From assembly GCA_016125265.1 (NCBI GenBank), contig WGMC01000007.1, positions 1 through 64,000 on the forward strand: 64,000 bases of DNA. The letters are read 5' to 3'. Source of the DNA: Planctomycetaceae bacterium (GTDB lineage: Bacteria; Planctomycetota; UBA1135; GCA-002686595). The notes under the pieces were generated by a model. The model was given only the letters and a program-made list of their open reading frames with translations, was not told the origin of the DNA and ran no database searches. A program made the position numbers and the translations under genes. Positions 1 through 8,452 of the stretch are shown piece by piece (position 1 is the first letter of the stretch; each line of letters begins with the position of its first letter).

Positions 1-1191
1 GTCGAGCGCGACGATCTCCTCGAGCAGACGCGCCTCTTCGTCGCCAGATCCCTCCGCGACGGCGATGCGCGCGCGCAGGCGCAGGAGATCGGTCTTCTGC
101 TTGTCCTCGAGGTTCTCGCCGTGGTGCTGCTCCACCGCCGCAATCAGGCGTTTGGTAGGCTCTAGCGCCCCACGCGCATTGAGCACACGAGCGGCGCGCA
201 GCGCACGGTCGACCTTGCCCGGGGGGGCTTCGGCGACGGCGCGGCCGTAGGTGTCCGCGGCCAGTTCGTAGAGCTCCTCGTTGACGTAGATGTCACCCAG
301 CATCTCCAAGCTCGACAGAGTCGCCGCGCCCATGCTGTCGACCAGCTCGTAGTTCTGCACCGCGTCCGTCATGCGGCCGAGGCCCACGTACGCGTTCGCC
401 TGCAGCAGCCACAGATCGGCGCGGTCGGGCTGCTCGGCGATCAGCGTGTCGCACAGGCTGGCCGCGTCCGCGAATCGCGCTTGTTTGAAGAGGCTGCGCG
501 CCAGACCCATCTTCCAATCGAGTGTGGCCGGGTCGAGCAACACGGCCATGCGGTAGGCACTCTCGGCCGAGAGGTGGTTGTCGAGGTTGGTGTACGAGAA
601 GCCGAGCAGGCCGAACGTCGTCGCGTCGTTGCCGCCGAGGCTGATCACACGCGAGAAGGACTGGCTGGCGGCGGTGAAGTCGCCCTGGCGGAACTGGATG
701 AGCCCCATGTTGCGCCACGCGCGGCGGAAACGCGGGTACTTCTCGACGGCCTCGGCGTAGAGCGGCAGGGCCTCGTCCAGTTGGTCCTGTTGGAAATGAA
801 GGCCGGCGAGCGTGAACTCGAACACGGCGCTGGAGGCGGGTCCGCGGCGCTTCTTGATCTCGGCCATCGCCTTGTCGACGTGGTCGGCGGCGATCATGTC
901 GAAGATGGGCTGGAGCTGCTCGCGCTCGACGCTGGTGACACCCGGTTCGACCTCGGACTCGGCGATGTAGCTCTCGGCAAACCAGCGCCGGAAGTTCGGC
1001 GTGTTCCAGAGTTCGAGCGACTCCGCGTCGAGTCGGCGGGCCACGCCGGCCACCGGCGCCGCGCTGTCCGCGAACGAAGCCTCGACCGTGCGCTCGGGCG
1101 AATCATCGGCCTTGGGCGCGGGTGCCGGCGCGGTGCTGGCGCAGGAGGCGACCAACACCAAGAGGACGGGGAGCGATGCGGTGCACTTCAT
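1..1191 (-). CDS. TPR-repeat lipoprotein, C-terminus beyond window edge
   Basis: The ATG at 1191 opens a frame that stays open to base 1 (397 residues seen, no stop), so the gene continues past the left edge. The first 17 residues form a lipoprotein signal ending VASC, so the mature protein should be lipid-anchored at Cys17 on the outer side of a membrane. After a proline/alanine linker come repeated helical units of TPR type, for example around residues 130-330. It lies 3 bp after the stop of tonB and closes a run of same-strand TonB-module genes. TPR proteins accompany DUF3450-type TonB clusters in gammaproteobacteria, so an accessory periplasmic or outer-membrane role in the same complex is inferred. 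The TPR and lipoprotein calls are good; the partner is inferred. Confidence 0.8.
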   Translation of the reverse strand, partial: MKCTASLPVLLVLVASCASTAPAPAPKADDSPERTVEASFADSAAPVAGVARRLDAESLELWNTPNFRRWFAESYIAESEVEPGVTSVEREQLQPIFDMIAADHVDKAMAEIKKRRGPASSAVFEFTLAGLHFQQDQLDEALPLYAEAVEKYPRFRRAWRNMGLIQFRQGDFTAASQSFSRVISLGGNDATTFGLLGFSYTNLDNHLSAESAYRMAVLLDPATLDWKMGLARSLFKQARFADAASLCDTLIAEQPDRADLWLLQANAYVGLGRMTDAVQNYELVDSMGAATLSSLEMLGDIYVNEELYELAADTYGRAVAEAPPGKVDRALRAARVLNARGALEPTKRLIAAVEQHHGENLEDKQKTDLLRLRARIAVAEGSGDEEARLLEEIVALD

Positions 1192-1194
1192 GGT

Positions 1195-1857
1195 TCAGCT
1201 CTTGGGGAACGTGATCGGAACGCGCATGCGGAAACGCACGGCTTGACCCTTGCGGCGGCCCGGCTCGAACTTCCACTGGCGCACCGCGGAGAGGGCGGGC
1301 CGTTCGAAGACAGGATCGGTGGAGGACTGCACGGTCGGGTTCACCACCCGGCCGTTGGCATCGACCTCGAACAGCACGTACACCTGGCCCGGCGCCTTCT
1401 TGCGCGTTTCGGGCGTCGGCATCGGCATGGGTTGGTAGATGGCCTGGGGAGCCTGGTCCAGGTCCGCAAGCGAGAAGAGATCGTCCGCTTCGCCCTGCGC
1501 AGCCGAGGGCAGCAGGCGATTCGCAAAGTCGCCGCCGAGGAAACCCTCGCCGCCCGTTCCGGGGTCGAGGGCCAACTCGAGATCCGCCAGGTCCAGCGGC
1601 GTGGTGTCGGGCTCCATCTGCGGCGGAGGTTCCTCGGGCTCCTCCTCCTCCGGCGGTTCCTCCTCGATCGGGGGCGGCGGCGGCGGCTCTTCGACACCGT
1701 CGAGGCGCCGCACGTCGGTATCCGGCTGCGAGGTCTGGCTGATCGCCTGGATCAGCGGCAGTACGAGGAAGAAGAGCAGCGTCATGCCGCTCGCCCCGAG
1801 CGCCACCAAAACGCGGCGCAGGACGCGTCTACCGGGGCCTCTTTGGATCCGTGCCAT
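1195..1857 (-). CDS. tonB: TonB energy transducer
   Basis: 220 aa. Residues 1-20 are basic and cytoplasmic, and a membrane anchor follows at about 20-40. A proline/glutamate-rich periplasmic spacer (six consecutive Pro, then Glu-Pro runs) covers about 55-85. The C-terminal TonB domain (about 140-220) includes a VNPTVQSSTDPVFERPAL stretch and the usual WKFEPGR motif. TonB transmits energy from the ExbB/ExbD motor to outer-membrane receptors. It sits between exbD (30 bp upstream) and the TPR lipoprotein (3 bp downstream), so it is probably cotranscribed with the motor genes. The start ATG at 1857 puts the positive-inside anchor at the N-terminus as expected. The proteobacterial SXXXH signature in the anchor is not obvious, as in many TonB2-type proteins. 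Confidence 0.92.
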   Translation of the reverse strand: MARIQRGPGRRVLRRVLVALGASGMTLLFFLVLPLIQAISQTSQPDTDVRRLDGVEEPPPPPPIEEEPPEEEEPEEPPPQMEPDTTPLDLADLELALDPGTGGEGFLGGDFANRLLPSAAQGEADDLFSLADLDQAPQAIYQPMPMPTPETRKKAPGQVYVLFEVDANGRVVNPTVQSSTDPVFERPALSAVRQWKFEPGRRKGQAVRFRMRVPITFPKS

Positions 1858-1887
1858 GTGTGTCGTTCCTCGCCGCGCGGGTTTGCT

Positions 1888-2301
1888 TCACCCTTGGGTC
1901 CGCGAGGTGGCCAGGTTGACCACTTGGGCGCCGCCGAGTTTGGCCTGGTCGAGCACCTGCGCGAAGACCTCCATCTTCGCGCCGCGATCCGCCTGCAGGA
2001 TCACCGGGATCTGTTCCTTCAGGACCATGCGGCGCACGAGCGGTTGCACGCCGGAGATGCCGATCTCCTTGCCGCCGTAGATCACCGAGCCGCTTTCGGT
2101 GATGGCGATCAGGATGCTGGTCTTCTCCAAGTTCGACGCCGACGCCGCCTGGGGCTTGTCGACGTCGACGCCGGTCTCCTCCACGAAGACCGTCGTCACG
2201 ATGAAGAAGATCAGCAGGATGAACACGCAGTCGATGAGCGGCGACATGTCGATGCTCGCTTCGCTCGCGTCTTCATTGGCGCTGTCGCGGAATCGTCCCA
2301 T
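1888..2301 (-). CDS. exbD: ExbD/TolR biopolymer transport protein
   Basis: 137 aa, usual family length. A short cytoplasmic N-terminus is followed by one membrane helix (about 20-42) beginning [14 protein letters not shown]; its Asp is the conserved proton-pathway residue of ExbD/TolR. The periplasmic domain follows, with the typical peptide-substrate-like fold region ([20 protein letters not shown]). ExbD pairs with ExbB pentamers to convert proton flow into TonB motion. It lies 25 bp downstream of the 209-aa exbB and 30 bp upstream of tonB, in an operon with a DUF3450 protein and a second, larger ExbB-like protein. This is the arrangement known from Vibrio-type TonB2/TtpC systems. Confidence 0.93.
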   Translation of the reverse strand: MGRFRDSANEDASEASIDMSPLIDCVFILLIFFIVTTVFVEETGVDVDKPQAASASNLEKTSILIAITESGSVIYGGKEIGISGVQPLVRRMVLKEQIPVILQADRGAKMEVFAQVLDQAKLGGAQVVNLATSRTQG

Positions 2302-2326
2302 GGGTCAGTGTCTCCTAGGAAGCGCG

Positions 2327-2956
2327 TTACGCCGCGCCCCGTGCGGCGTTCCGTCGGCGGTAGAGGGTCTGGGTGGTGACGGATTCGAGGTGGGCCAAGA
2401 AAGCCTTGTAGCGCTCGTAGGTCCGCGTGAGGCGGTACTGGAAGAAGAGGCCCGAGAGGGCGATCACCAGGCCCGCTTCCGTGGTGATCAAGGCCTCGGA
2501 GATGCCGTCGGCGACCATGTTCATGGTCTTGTCGCCGCCGGAACCGGCAGCAAGCGCACCAAAGGTCGCGAGCATGCCCATCACGGTGCCGAGCAAGCCG
2601 ACGAGCGGCGCCGCGCTGACGCAGATGCGCATGACCTTCAAGTCGCGTTCGAAGGGTGCGGTCTGCGCCTTTCGCACGTCGGCGAACGCGCCTACGGTGT
2701 CGTCGAAGTTGCCCGTATCGGCGGTCAAGTCCAAGAGCTCGCCGACCGGGCCCTGGCGCTCCTCTGGCGCGTGGATCCAACGCCGCCAGGTCGACTCGGG
2801 CACGGACGCGAACTCGGTGTCGCGCAGGCGGAACCAGACGTGCACGCCCAAACCGAACATCACGACGGCGACTGCGGCGATGGCGACCATCGCCCAACCG
2901 CCGCTGAGCCAGATCTCAACGGCTTTGGCCCAAAGTTCCTGCGGAGAGGAGAACAT
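2327..2956 (-). CDS. exbB: MotA/TolQ/ExbB proton channel, standard size
   Basis: 209 aa. There are three membrane segments: about 18-40, a long helix around 110-135 with the glycine-rich APLVGLLGTVMGMLATF motif that lines the ExbB/TolQ pore, and about 158-180 (TEAGLVIALSGLFFQYRL). This is the MotA/TolQ/ExbB proton-channel family, and it would form the channel for the adjacent ExbD. The start is ATG 2956, only 6 bp after the stop of the larger TtpC-like gene, so translation is probably coupled. Two ExbB homologues in one operon is the hallmark of the TtpC-type TonB system, not of the simple ExbBD pair. Confidence 0.92.
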   Translation of the reverse strand: MFSSPQELWAKAVEIWLSGGWAMVAIAAVAVVMFGLGVHVWFRLRDTEFASVPESTWRRWIHAPEERQGPVGELLDLTADTGNFDDTVGAFADVRKAQTAPFERDLKVMRICVSAAPLVGLLGTVMGMLATFGALAAGSGGDKTMNMVADGISEALITTEAGLVIALSGLFFQYRLTRTYERYKAFLAHLESVTTQTLYRRRNAARGAA

Positions 2957-2962
2957 GGCCGA

Positions 2963-4435
2963 TCAGGTGGCTCGTGCCATCTTGGGGCTGCCGCGGTGCA
3001 GAGGTGCCTGCTCCTCGGGCTCGGGGTCGGGCTCGCGTTGCGTTACCTCGCGTTTCGAGGCAGCGTTGGCGAAGGCGACCGCCGCGGTGTCCATGCGCGC
3101 GACGATGCCGCTGGCCTTGCGCGAGAGGAACGAGTGCAAGAGCAGCGAGGGGATCGCGACGATGAGGCCGAACTCGGTCGTGATGAGCGCCTCGGAGATA
3201 CCGCCGGAGAGCGACTTGACGTCGCCCGAGCCGAACACCGTCAACAGCTTGAAGGTGTTGATGATGCCCGTCACGGTACCCAAGAGGCCGAGCAGCGGCG
3301 CCGAGGCCGCGCAGATCGCCACGAAGGGCAAAAAGCGCTGCAGGCGTAGCTTGGTGGTCAGCACCGTTTCGTACATCACCTCTTCGATCAGCTCGCGGGG
3401 CGCGCGCATCTGGGCAACGCCGGCGCGCAGCATCTCGCCGACCGGACCCGACAGGGACTTCGCGCGGTCCAGGGCGGCGGGCTCGTCGCCACGCGCCACG
3501 GCGGCGTAGAGCTCCTCGAGTTGTTTGCGCCGCGGAATGCGCACCAGCACGAGCCCGATCCACTTCGCCAGGGCAACCGTGAGGGCCGCGGCGGCCATCA
3601 GCAGGATCGGGATCATCACGGGACCGCCCTTTTGGATGTGCTCGAGGAGCGTCTCCTCGGTCTCCGCAATCTTCTGGGCGTCGCCCATGGTCGGGTCGAA
3701 CGGCATGGTGCCCGCGCCCGACTGCACGACCTGTGCGACCTGCGCCGCCAGGACCGGATCGGCGAACGGCACGACCGTGGGCTGCTCGGAGTTGCTGCGG
3801 TGCTCCACGAGTCCGGCGACCTTTCCATCGGCGGAGCGGAACAACACGGTGTGCCCCACGAGCACGAACGTGCCGGCCTTCACGACGCCCTCGCTGTCGA
3901 CCGCATTACCGTCGAACTTGGCACCGGATCCCGCCTCGACCAAGCGGTCGAGGCTTGTGTTCAGCACCTTCACCTGGGCGGCGAAGATCTCGGCCTCCGA
4001 GAGGTTGGTGTTCTCGGGCGCAAGCGTCGCCGCGTCGACCACGGGGCCGTACCGCTGGAGCTCGGCGATGTGCAGCCGCGACTCGAAGTTGCGGATGTAC
4101 TCGGCCAGGAGGTTCGAGATGTAGCTCAGCTCCTCGCGGCGGGTTTTGATCTGGGTCCCGAGGTTCGCGAGGTCCAAGGACCGGCTATCGAGCAAGCGCG
4201 TGGTGCTTTGGTACTCCTCGCGCGCCGCCGAGAGCTGGAGTTCCAAGTCGGCGAGCCGCTGCGCCAGGGGAATTTTCTGTTCGGCGAGTTCGGAACGCAG
4301 CCGCGCTAGCTCTGCGACGCTTTCCTCCAGCCGACGCTGCACCTCCGTCGAGGCCTCCGAGAAGCCGGACGACGTCTGCGCCCCCGCGGGGGCGCCGAGC
4401 ACAAACAGACTCAACAGGATCACTAAGTACTTCAT
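2963..4435 (-). CDS. Large MotA/TolQ/ExbB protein with periplasmic coiled coil (TtpC-like)
   Basis: 490 aa from the ATG at 4435, preceded by a GGGAG ribosome site; a longer reading into the upstream DUF3450 gene is not needed. Residues 1-20 are a signal peptide, and a coiled coil with LAELRSELAEQ-type heptads covers about 25-100. A mixed periplasmic domain reaches about 265, followed by a C-terminal MotA/TolQ/ExbB domain with three membrane segments; its pore motif is APLLGLLGTVTGIINTF. The layout matches TtpC, which is required for TonB2-dependent uptake in Vibrio and is thought to bridge the ExbB/ExbD motor and the periplasm. It lies between the DUF3450 gene (17 bp upstream) and exbB (6 bp downstream). 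The family call is firm; equivalence to TtpC rests on architecture and gene order. Confidence 0.88.
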   Translation of the reverse strand: MKYLVILLSLFVLGAPAGAQTSSGFSEASTEVQRRLEESVAELARLRSELAEQKIPLAQRLADLELQLSAAREEYQSTTRLLDSRSLDLANLGTQIKTRREELSYISNLLAEYIRNFESRLHIAELQRYGPVVDAATLAPENTNLSEAEIFAAQVKVLNTSLDRLVEAGSGAKFDGNAVDSEGVVKAGTFVLVGHTVLFRSADGKVAGLVEHRSNSEQPTVVPFADPVLAAQVAQVVQSGAGTMPFDPTMGDAQKIAETEETLLEHIQKGGPVMIPILLMAAAALTVALAKWIGLVLVRIPRRKQLEELYAAVARGDEPAALDRAKSLSGPVGEMLRAGVAQMRAPRELIEEVMYETVLTTKLRLQRFLPFVAICAASAPLLGLLGTVTGIINTFKLLTVFGSGDVKSLSGGISEALITTEFGLIVAIPSLLLHSFLSRKASGIVARMDTAAVAFANAASKREVTQREPDPEPEEQAPLHRGSPKMARAT

Positions 4436-4452
4436 GGTCGGCTGGTCTCCCG

Positions 4453-5256
4453 TCACTTGAGTTGGAACGGCAGGCCGACGAAGTCGGCGATCGTTTGGTT
4501 CTGCAGGATGGCCACGGCGCGGGCGATCTCCGGCGCGGCGTCGTTGGCCGGGGTCCACACCCAACCGTTCGGCCCGGCGTAGCCCATGCCGCCCGACGTG
4601 CCGTCCGCGGTCGCGAAGTAGCCGCGCGAGGCGCCGATGTAGAGCACGGCCACTTCAGCCGTGCGGCCGTCACCCAGATCGCGCACCTCGGGACTGAGGG
4701 TGATCTCGCGGTGGAAACGGTCCACTTGGTTGAGGATCCCCACCACGTTCTGGAAGCGCAGTCCGAGGCCGATCTTGGCGTCCGCGGAGTCCTCGGGCAG
4801 AGCCTGGCTGAGCGGACGGATGCGGTCGACAATGGGTTCGGGCAGACGGGGAAGCAGCGCCTTCGTTCGCGCCTCGAGTTCGGCGATCACGCCGTTGAGG
4901 CCCTCGCCCGTGGCTTTCAGTTCGTCGTACTCCTCGACCAGCCCCGCGCGCTTGGTGTCGGCCTCGGTGATGCTGGCCTGGGCTTCGGCGATGCGCTTCG
5001 TAAGGGTCTCGATCTCCTGCTCGACGAGGCGGACGCGCATCTCGAGCGCTTCCTTGCCGACGGCCCAATCGGCGCGCTCCTTCGAGATCACACGCTGGGT
5101 TTCGACCCACTTCTCCAGGGCAGCCTTGGTGGACTCGATGTCTTGGGTTTGCGGCGACGGGGCCAGCGCACCTGCCGACAGAAGTCCGAGAGCCAGCACC
5201 AGCGCGGTGCGCTTGGCCGGCTTCCGGACACGGGGTTGGGACGACTTGGCTTCCAT
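4453..5256 (-). CDS. DUF3450 periplasmic coiled-coil protein
   Basis: 267 aa from ATG 5256. A basic N-terminus is followed by a hydrophobic export signal (about 15-35). A long alpha-helical coiled-coil region (about 40-140) full of Lys/Glu/Ala heptads comes next, and then a compact C-terminal domain containing a GRTAEVAVLYIGASRGYF stretch. This is the DUF3450 layout. DUF3450 genes are regularly encoded immediately before the large TtpC-like ExbB protein, as here, so the product is taken to be a periplasmic part of the same TonB energising complex. Its biochemical role is unknown. It starts 22 bp after the receptor stop codon, which ties the receptor to this motor. Confidence 0.86.
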   Translation of the reverse strand: MEAKSSQPRVRKPAKRTALVLALGLLSAGALAPSPQTQDIESTKAALEKWVETQRVISKERADWAVGKEALEMRVRLVEQEIETLTKRIAEAQASITEADTKRAGLVEEYDELKATGEGLNGVIAELEARTKALLPRLPEPIVDRIRPLSQALPEDSADAKIGLGLRFQNVVGILNQVDRFHREITLSPEVRDLGDGRTAEVAVLYIGASRGYFATADGTSGGMGYAGPNGWVWTPANDAAPEIARAVAILQNQTIADFVGLPFQLK

Positions 5257-5278
5257 GGTGGGGTTCGAGCGTTGGTGG

Positions 5279-8257
5279 TTAAAACGTGAAGCGCGCACTG
5301 AGCGTGGCGGAGTAGTCGACCCCGCGGCTGTAGGAGGTCCTCGTGTAGTCTTCCCCGCGGTAGCGGTAGACCTCCTTGATGTCCGGATCGGTGATGTTGC
5401 GGGCATTCAACTGGAGGCGGAAGTAGCGGCCCAGCGGCTGGGAGATGGTGGCGCTGAGGGAGCCGAACGCTCGGGCGTACACGCTCGGGATGAAGCTGCT
5501 CTTCGATTCGCCCGCGCCGGCGATCAACGTGTCGCCCGTCAGCGTGTAGAAGAGCCCGAGCTGGGTGCCCGTGCTCTCGATGTCGTACGTGGCGAACAGG
5601 TTGAGCAGGTACTCGGGCGCGTTGGTCATGTCGCGCTTCTCGAGGCCGAACTGGCCGAGGCCCTCCAACGTGGCAACCTCGTCCTCGGGCAGCGTCACCT
5701 CGGCGTCGATAAAGGTGGCGTTGGCCCCGACACCCAAACCCGAGAGATCGCGCAAGTACTCGCCGAGCTGCTGACGGCCCTCGAGTTCGAAGCCCAACAT
5801 GCGGCCCTCGGGGTAGTTGCGCGGCGACGTGAAGGTAAGTTGTCCGACCTCGGCCTGGACGAACTCGATGGCGTCGTCGATGTCCTTGTAGAAGACACTG
5901 GCGGACAGGAGGCCGCCGGGGTTGGGCGTGTAGTCGACACGCAGGTCCCAGTTGTCGAGGGCGCTCATCTGCAGGTCCGGGTTGCCCACGAAGATGGGGC
6001 CACCCAGGAACTCTTGCTGGATGATCGGCGACAGTTCCTTGAAGGTCTGCCGGGCCACGGTCTGGGTGTACGAGGCCCGCACGGTCCAGGGATCGCTGGG
6101 GCGGTAGATCAAGCCGATGGACGGCAGCACGTCGTCCTGCGAGAAGTCCACGTCGGCGTCGCCCGGGTTGAGTTCCACCGCCGCGGTCTGGCCCAGTGGG
6201 AACCAGGTTGCGTCCTCTTCGGGGAAGTTGACGATGCCCAGCTCCGTGGACTCGAAGCGCACCCCACCGACGATGTTCAGCCGCGTCGTGAGCGGCTGGT
6301 CCAGCATCACGAAGGCGGCGCGGATGCGCTGCTCACCTTCGTAGTCGACGTCGAACGTCGATTCGGTGATGGGATGGTTCTCGAAGGGGAAGGAGGCGCT
6401 CCAGAACTCGTCGAACTCGCCCTCGAACTCGGCGCCGTTGTCGTTGAAGTTGGAGTACGTGTCCTGGTCGAAACGGCGTTTGGTGTCGTCGCTGAACCCG
6501 CCCAGCTTCAGGTAGCCCTTCGAAGTGTCGTCGCGCTCGAAGGGCAGCGTCAGATCGGCGGTGTACTGGTTGCTGCGTTCGCCGATCTCTTTGAAGATGC
6601 GCTGCAGGTTGCCGAGCGCGAAGTTCTCGGCCGGTTTGTACGGCAGGAACTGGGCAGGAAAAATGAAGGGTCCGGCCTGGGTAGCGGGCTGCCAAACGGA
6701 CCCGAACTGGCGCTTGTCGGGTTGGTACAGATTGGCCGTGTTGTAGGAAGCCGTCCAGCTCAGCTCCGGCTTGCCGAAAGTGGGCAGACCATCCCACTCG
6801 TAACCACCTTCACCGAGCTTGTGTTGGCCGCTGAGCTGGGTGGAACTGGTCGTGCGCTCGGTGTATTCGAGGGTCTCCGTGCGCAGGTACGGGGCGTCGT
6901 CGAGCGAGTCGAGGTCGCTGCCCGGGCTGCTGGGGTCGAACGGGTCGTGTCCGGGAAAGAAGAACTCCTTGCCCCGCGTGTCTTCGGCGAGGATCGCCTT
7001 GTCTTCGGCGGTGCGTGTGTAGAGGTACGTCAGGGTGAGCGCGTGGTTCTCGCTCTCGATGCCCGCGACCGCCAGATTGCCCCATTGGACCGACTGACTC
7101 GCCTCTTCGAAATCGAACAGACCCGTCAGGAAGCTGCCCTGCTGGGAACTGCCCTGGGATTCCTCCGGCGCGATGCCGACGTTGGGGTTTTGCACCCACA
7201 GCGCGTTGCTGACACCATCCTTGATGAAGGAGGAATCGCGCTCGTAGAAGATGCTCGCGAAGCCCCCGACACGCACGTCTTCCGCGAGTTCGAGTTTGCC
7301 GCCCCCGGCCACGGACCACTTGTAGTCCTGGGGCGCCTCGCGCCTCGACACGCCGACGGCCCCGTCCCAGTTGGTGCCCGGGGTTTGCGGCCCGCCGGGC
7401 CCGTTCTTGCCCCAGTAGTCGAGACCGCCGCCGTCGTAGGAGAGGAAATCGTCCCGACCGCCTGCCTCGGAGTTGTAACCGAGCTGCCCGGACACCTGCA
7501 GGGTGGTTTCCTCAGGCACACCGCGGATCCGCACGTCGACCGCGCCGCCGGAGGCATCACCCTGCTGGTCGGGTGTGAAGGTCTTCGAAACTTGCACACT
7601 TTCGATGACCGCGGAGGGGAACTGGTCGAGTTCCACGGCGCGGGTGTTCTCATCCGCCGACGGCATGCGCACGCCGTTGACCTGGGAGGTGACGTAGCGG
7701 TCCGGCAGGCCGCGGATCACGGCGAACTTGCCGTCCTGGACGGTGGCGCCGGAGACGAGCCGCAGGGCGCTCGCGGCATCGGAGGCACCGGCTCGGCTCA
7801 TCAACTCGGAGCCGATGGAGTCGAGGAGGGCAGGGCTCTCGAACCGCAGCTCCAGGAGCGCCAACTCACTGCCGCCGCCGCCCGCGAGGATGTCCTCGAC
7901 GACCACTTCCTCCATGTCCGTGAACTCGCCGGCCAAGCGGGCGTTGACATCCGTCAGCCGACCGGCGGTCACCACGACGTCGGCGCGCACCTGGCGCACG
8001 TAGCCGTCCTTCCGGAAGACCAGGGTGTAGGTGCCCGGCTGCACGGCGGCGAACACGTAGTTGCCGAGGTCCGAGGTGACCGCAGCCACGCCAAGCTCCA
8101 CCGCCAGAACCTCCGCACCGGCGAGGGGCACGTCGAAGTCCGCGTCGAAAACGACACCGCGGATCGAGCCCGAGGCCTCTTGTTGGCCGTGTGCGTGCGG
8201 TGGAAGCAGCATCAATAGCCCCACGATGGCGGCCCAAACCGACCTCGCTACGTACAT
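5279..8257 (-). CDS. TonB-dependent outer-membrane receptor with carboxypeptidase-regulatory-like domain
   Basis: 992 aa from ATG 8257. The signal peptide covers about 1-24. Residues 30-105 form a carboxypeptidase-regulatory-like beta domain (SIRGVVFDADFDVPLAGAEV, then GTYTLVFRKDGYV), as in SusC-type and Oar-like receptors. The plug domain (about 125-240) contains DGKFAVIRGLPDRYV, and a 22-strand type barrel runs to a terminal phenylalanine (SATLSARFTF). Such receptors import bulky nutrients or metal chelates using TonB energy. No SusD partner is present; the nearest exported proteins are a helical-repeat protein and a beta-helix protein upstream. It heads the DUF3450-ExbB-ExbB-ExbD-TonB string on the same strand. 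The substrate cannot be told from sequence. The ATG lacks a strong Shine-Dalgarno match. Confidence 0.92.
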   Translation of the reverse strand: MYVARSVWAAIVGLLMLLPPHAHGQQEASGSIRGVVFDADFDVPLAGAEVLAVELGVAAVTSDLGNYVFAAVQPGTYTLVFRKDGYVRQVRADVVVTAGRLTDVNARLAGEFTDMEEVVVEDILAGGGGSELALLELRFESPALLDSIGSELMSRAGASDAASALRLVSGATVQDGKFAVIRGLPDRYVTSQVNGVRMPSADENTRAVELDQFPSAVIESVQVSKTFTPDQQGDASGGAVDVRIRGVPEETTLQVSGQLGYNSEAGGRDDFLSYDGGGLDYWGKNGPGGPQTPGTNWDGAVGVSRREAPQDYKWSVAGGGKLELAEDVRVGGFASIFYERDSSFIKDGVSNALWVQNPNVGIAPEESQGSSQQGSFLTGLFDFEEASQSVQWGNLAVAGIESENHALTLTYLYTRTAEDKAILAEDTRGKEFFFPGHDPFDPSSPGSDLDSLDDAPYLRTETLEYTERTTSSTQLSGQHKLGEGGYEWDGLPTFGKPELSWTASYNTANLYQPDKRQFGSVWQPATQAGPFIFPAQFLPYKPAENFALGNLQRIFKEIGERSNQYTADLTLPFERDDTSKGYLKLGGFSDDTKRRFDQDTYSNFNDNGAEFEGEFDEFWSASFPFENHPITESTFDVDYEGEQRIRAAFVMLDQPLTTRLNIVGGVRFESTELGIVNFPEEDATWFPLGQTAAVELNPGDADVDFSQDDVLPSIGLIYRPSDPWTVRASYTQTVARQTFKELSPIIQQEFLGGPIFVGNPDLQMSALDNWDLRVDYTPNPGGLLSASVFYKDIDDAIEFVQAEVGQLTFTSPRNYPEGRMLGFELEGRQQLGEYLRDLSGLGVGANATFIDAEVTLPEDEVATLEGLGQFGLEKRDMTNAPEYLLNLFATYDIESTGTQLGLFYTLTGDTLIAGAGESKSSFIPSVYARAFGSLSATISQPLGRYFRLQLNARNITDPDIKEVYRYRGEDYTRTSYSRGVDYSATLSARFTF

Positions 8258-8283
8258 GGAAAGAGGTGTAGCCCTGGGGGTGG

Positions 8284-8317
8284 GTGTTCGATGGACGGCC
8301 CGACCGCGGTCGAACAC
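8284..8317. promoter_or_regulatory. 8-bp inverted repeat upstream of the TonB receptor
   Basis: GTGTTCGA (8284-8291) and TCGAACAC (8310-8317) are perfect complements separated by 18 bases, centred about 43 bp before the receptor start. It could be an operator for a dimeric regulator or a hairpin in the mRNA leader; inner bases (CGG/CCG) could extend a stem. No regulator gene adjoins it. Confidence 0.4.
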
Positions 8318-8452
8318 TAAGGGACCCGGATTCGCCCGGTTTGGGCCGACAGGCTAGACCTCGAAGTCAAAGATTGCGTGAAGCGCGGATTGGCTTACCA
8401 ACAAGCCTGGGGTGCGCCCGCGCCCGGGGCCGTCGCGCTCCCCGCGAGCCCG

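Noticed and set aside
4661..8218. 1185-aa open frame on the plus strand
   Set aside because: It is antisense to the TonB receptor and DUF3450 genes, with Arg/Val/Gly-rich text and no domain. Similar long antisense frames at 8378-11917, 17610-20105 and 22583-25693 are GC-bias artefacts.
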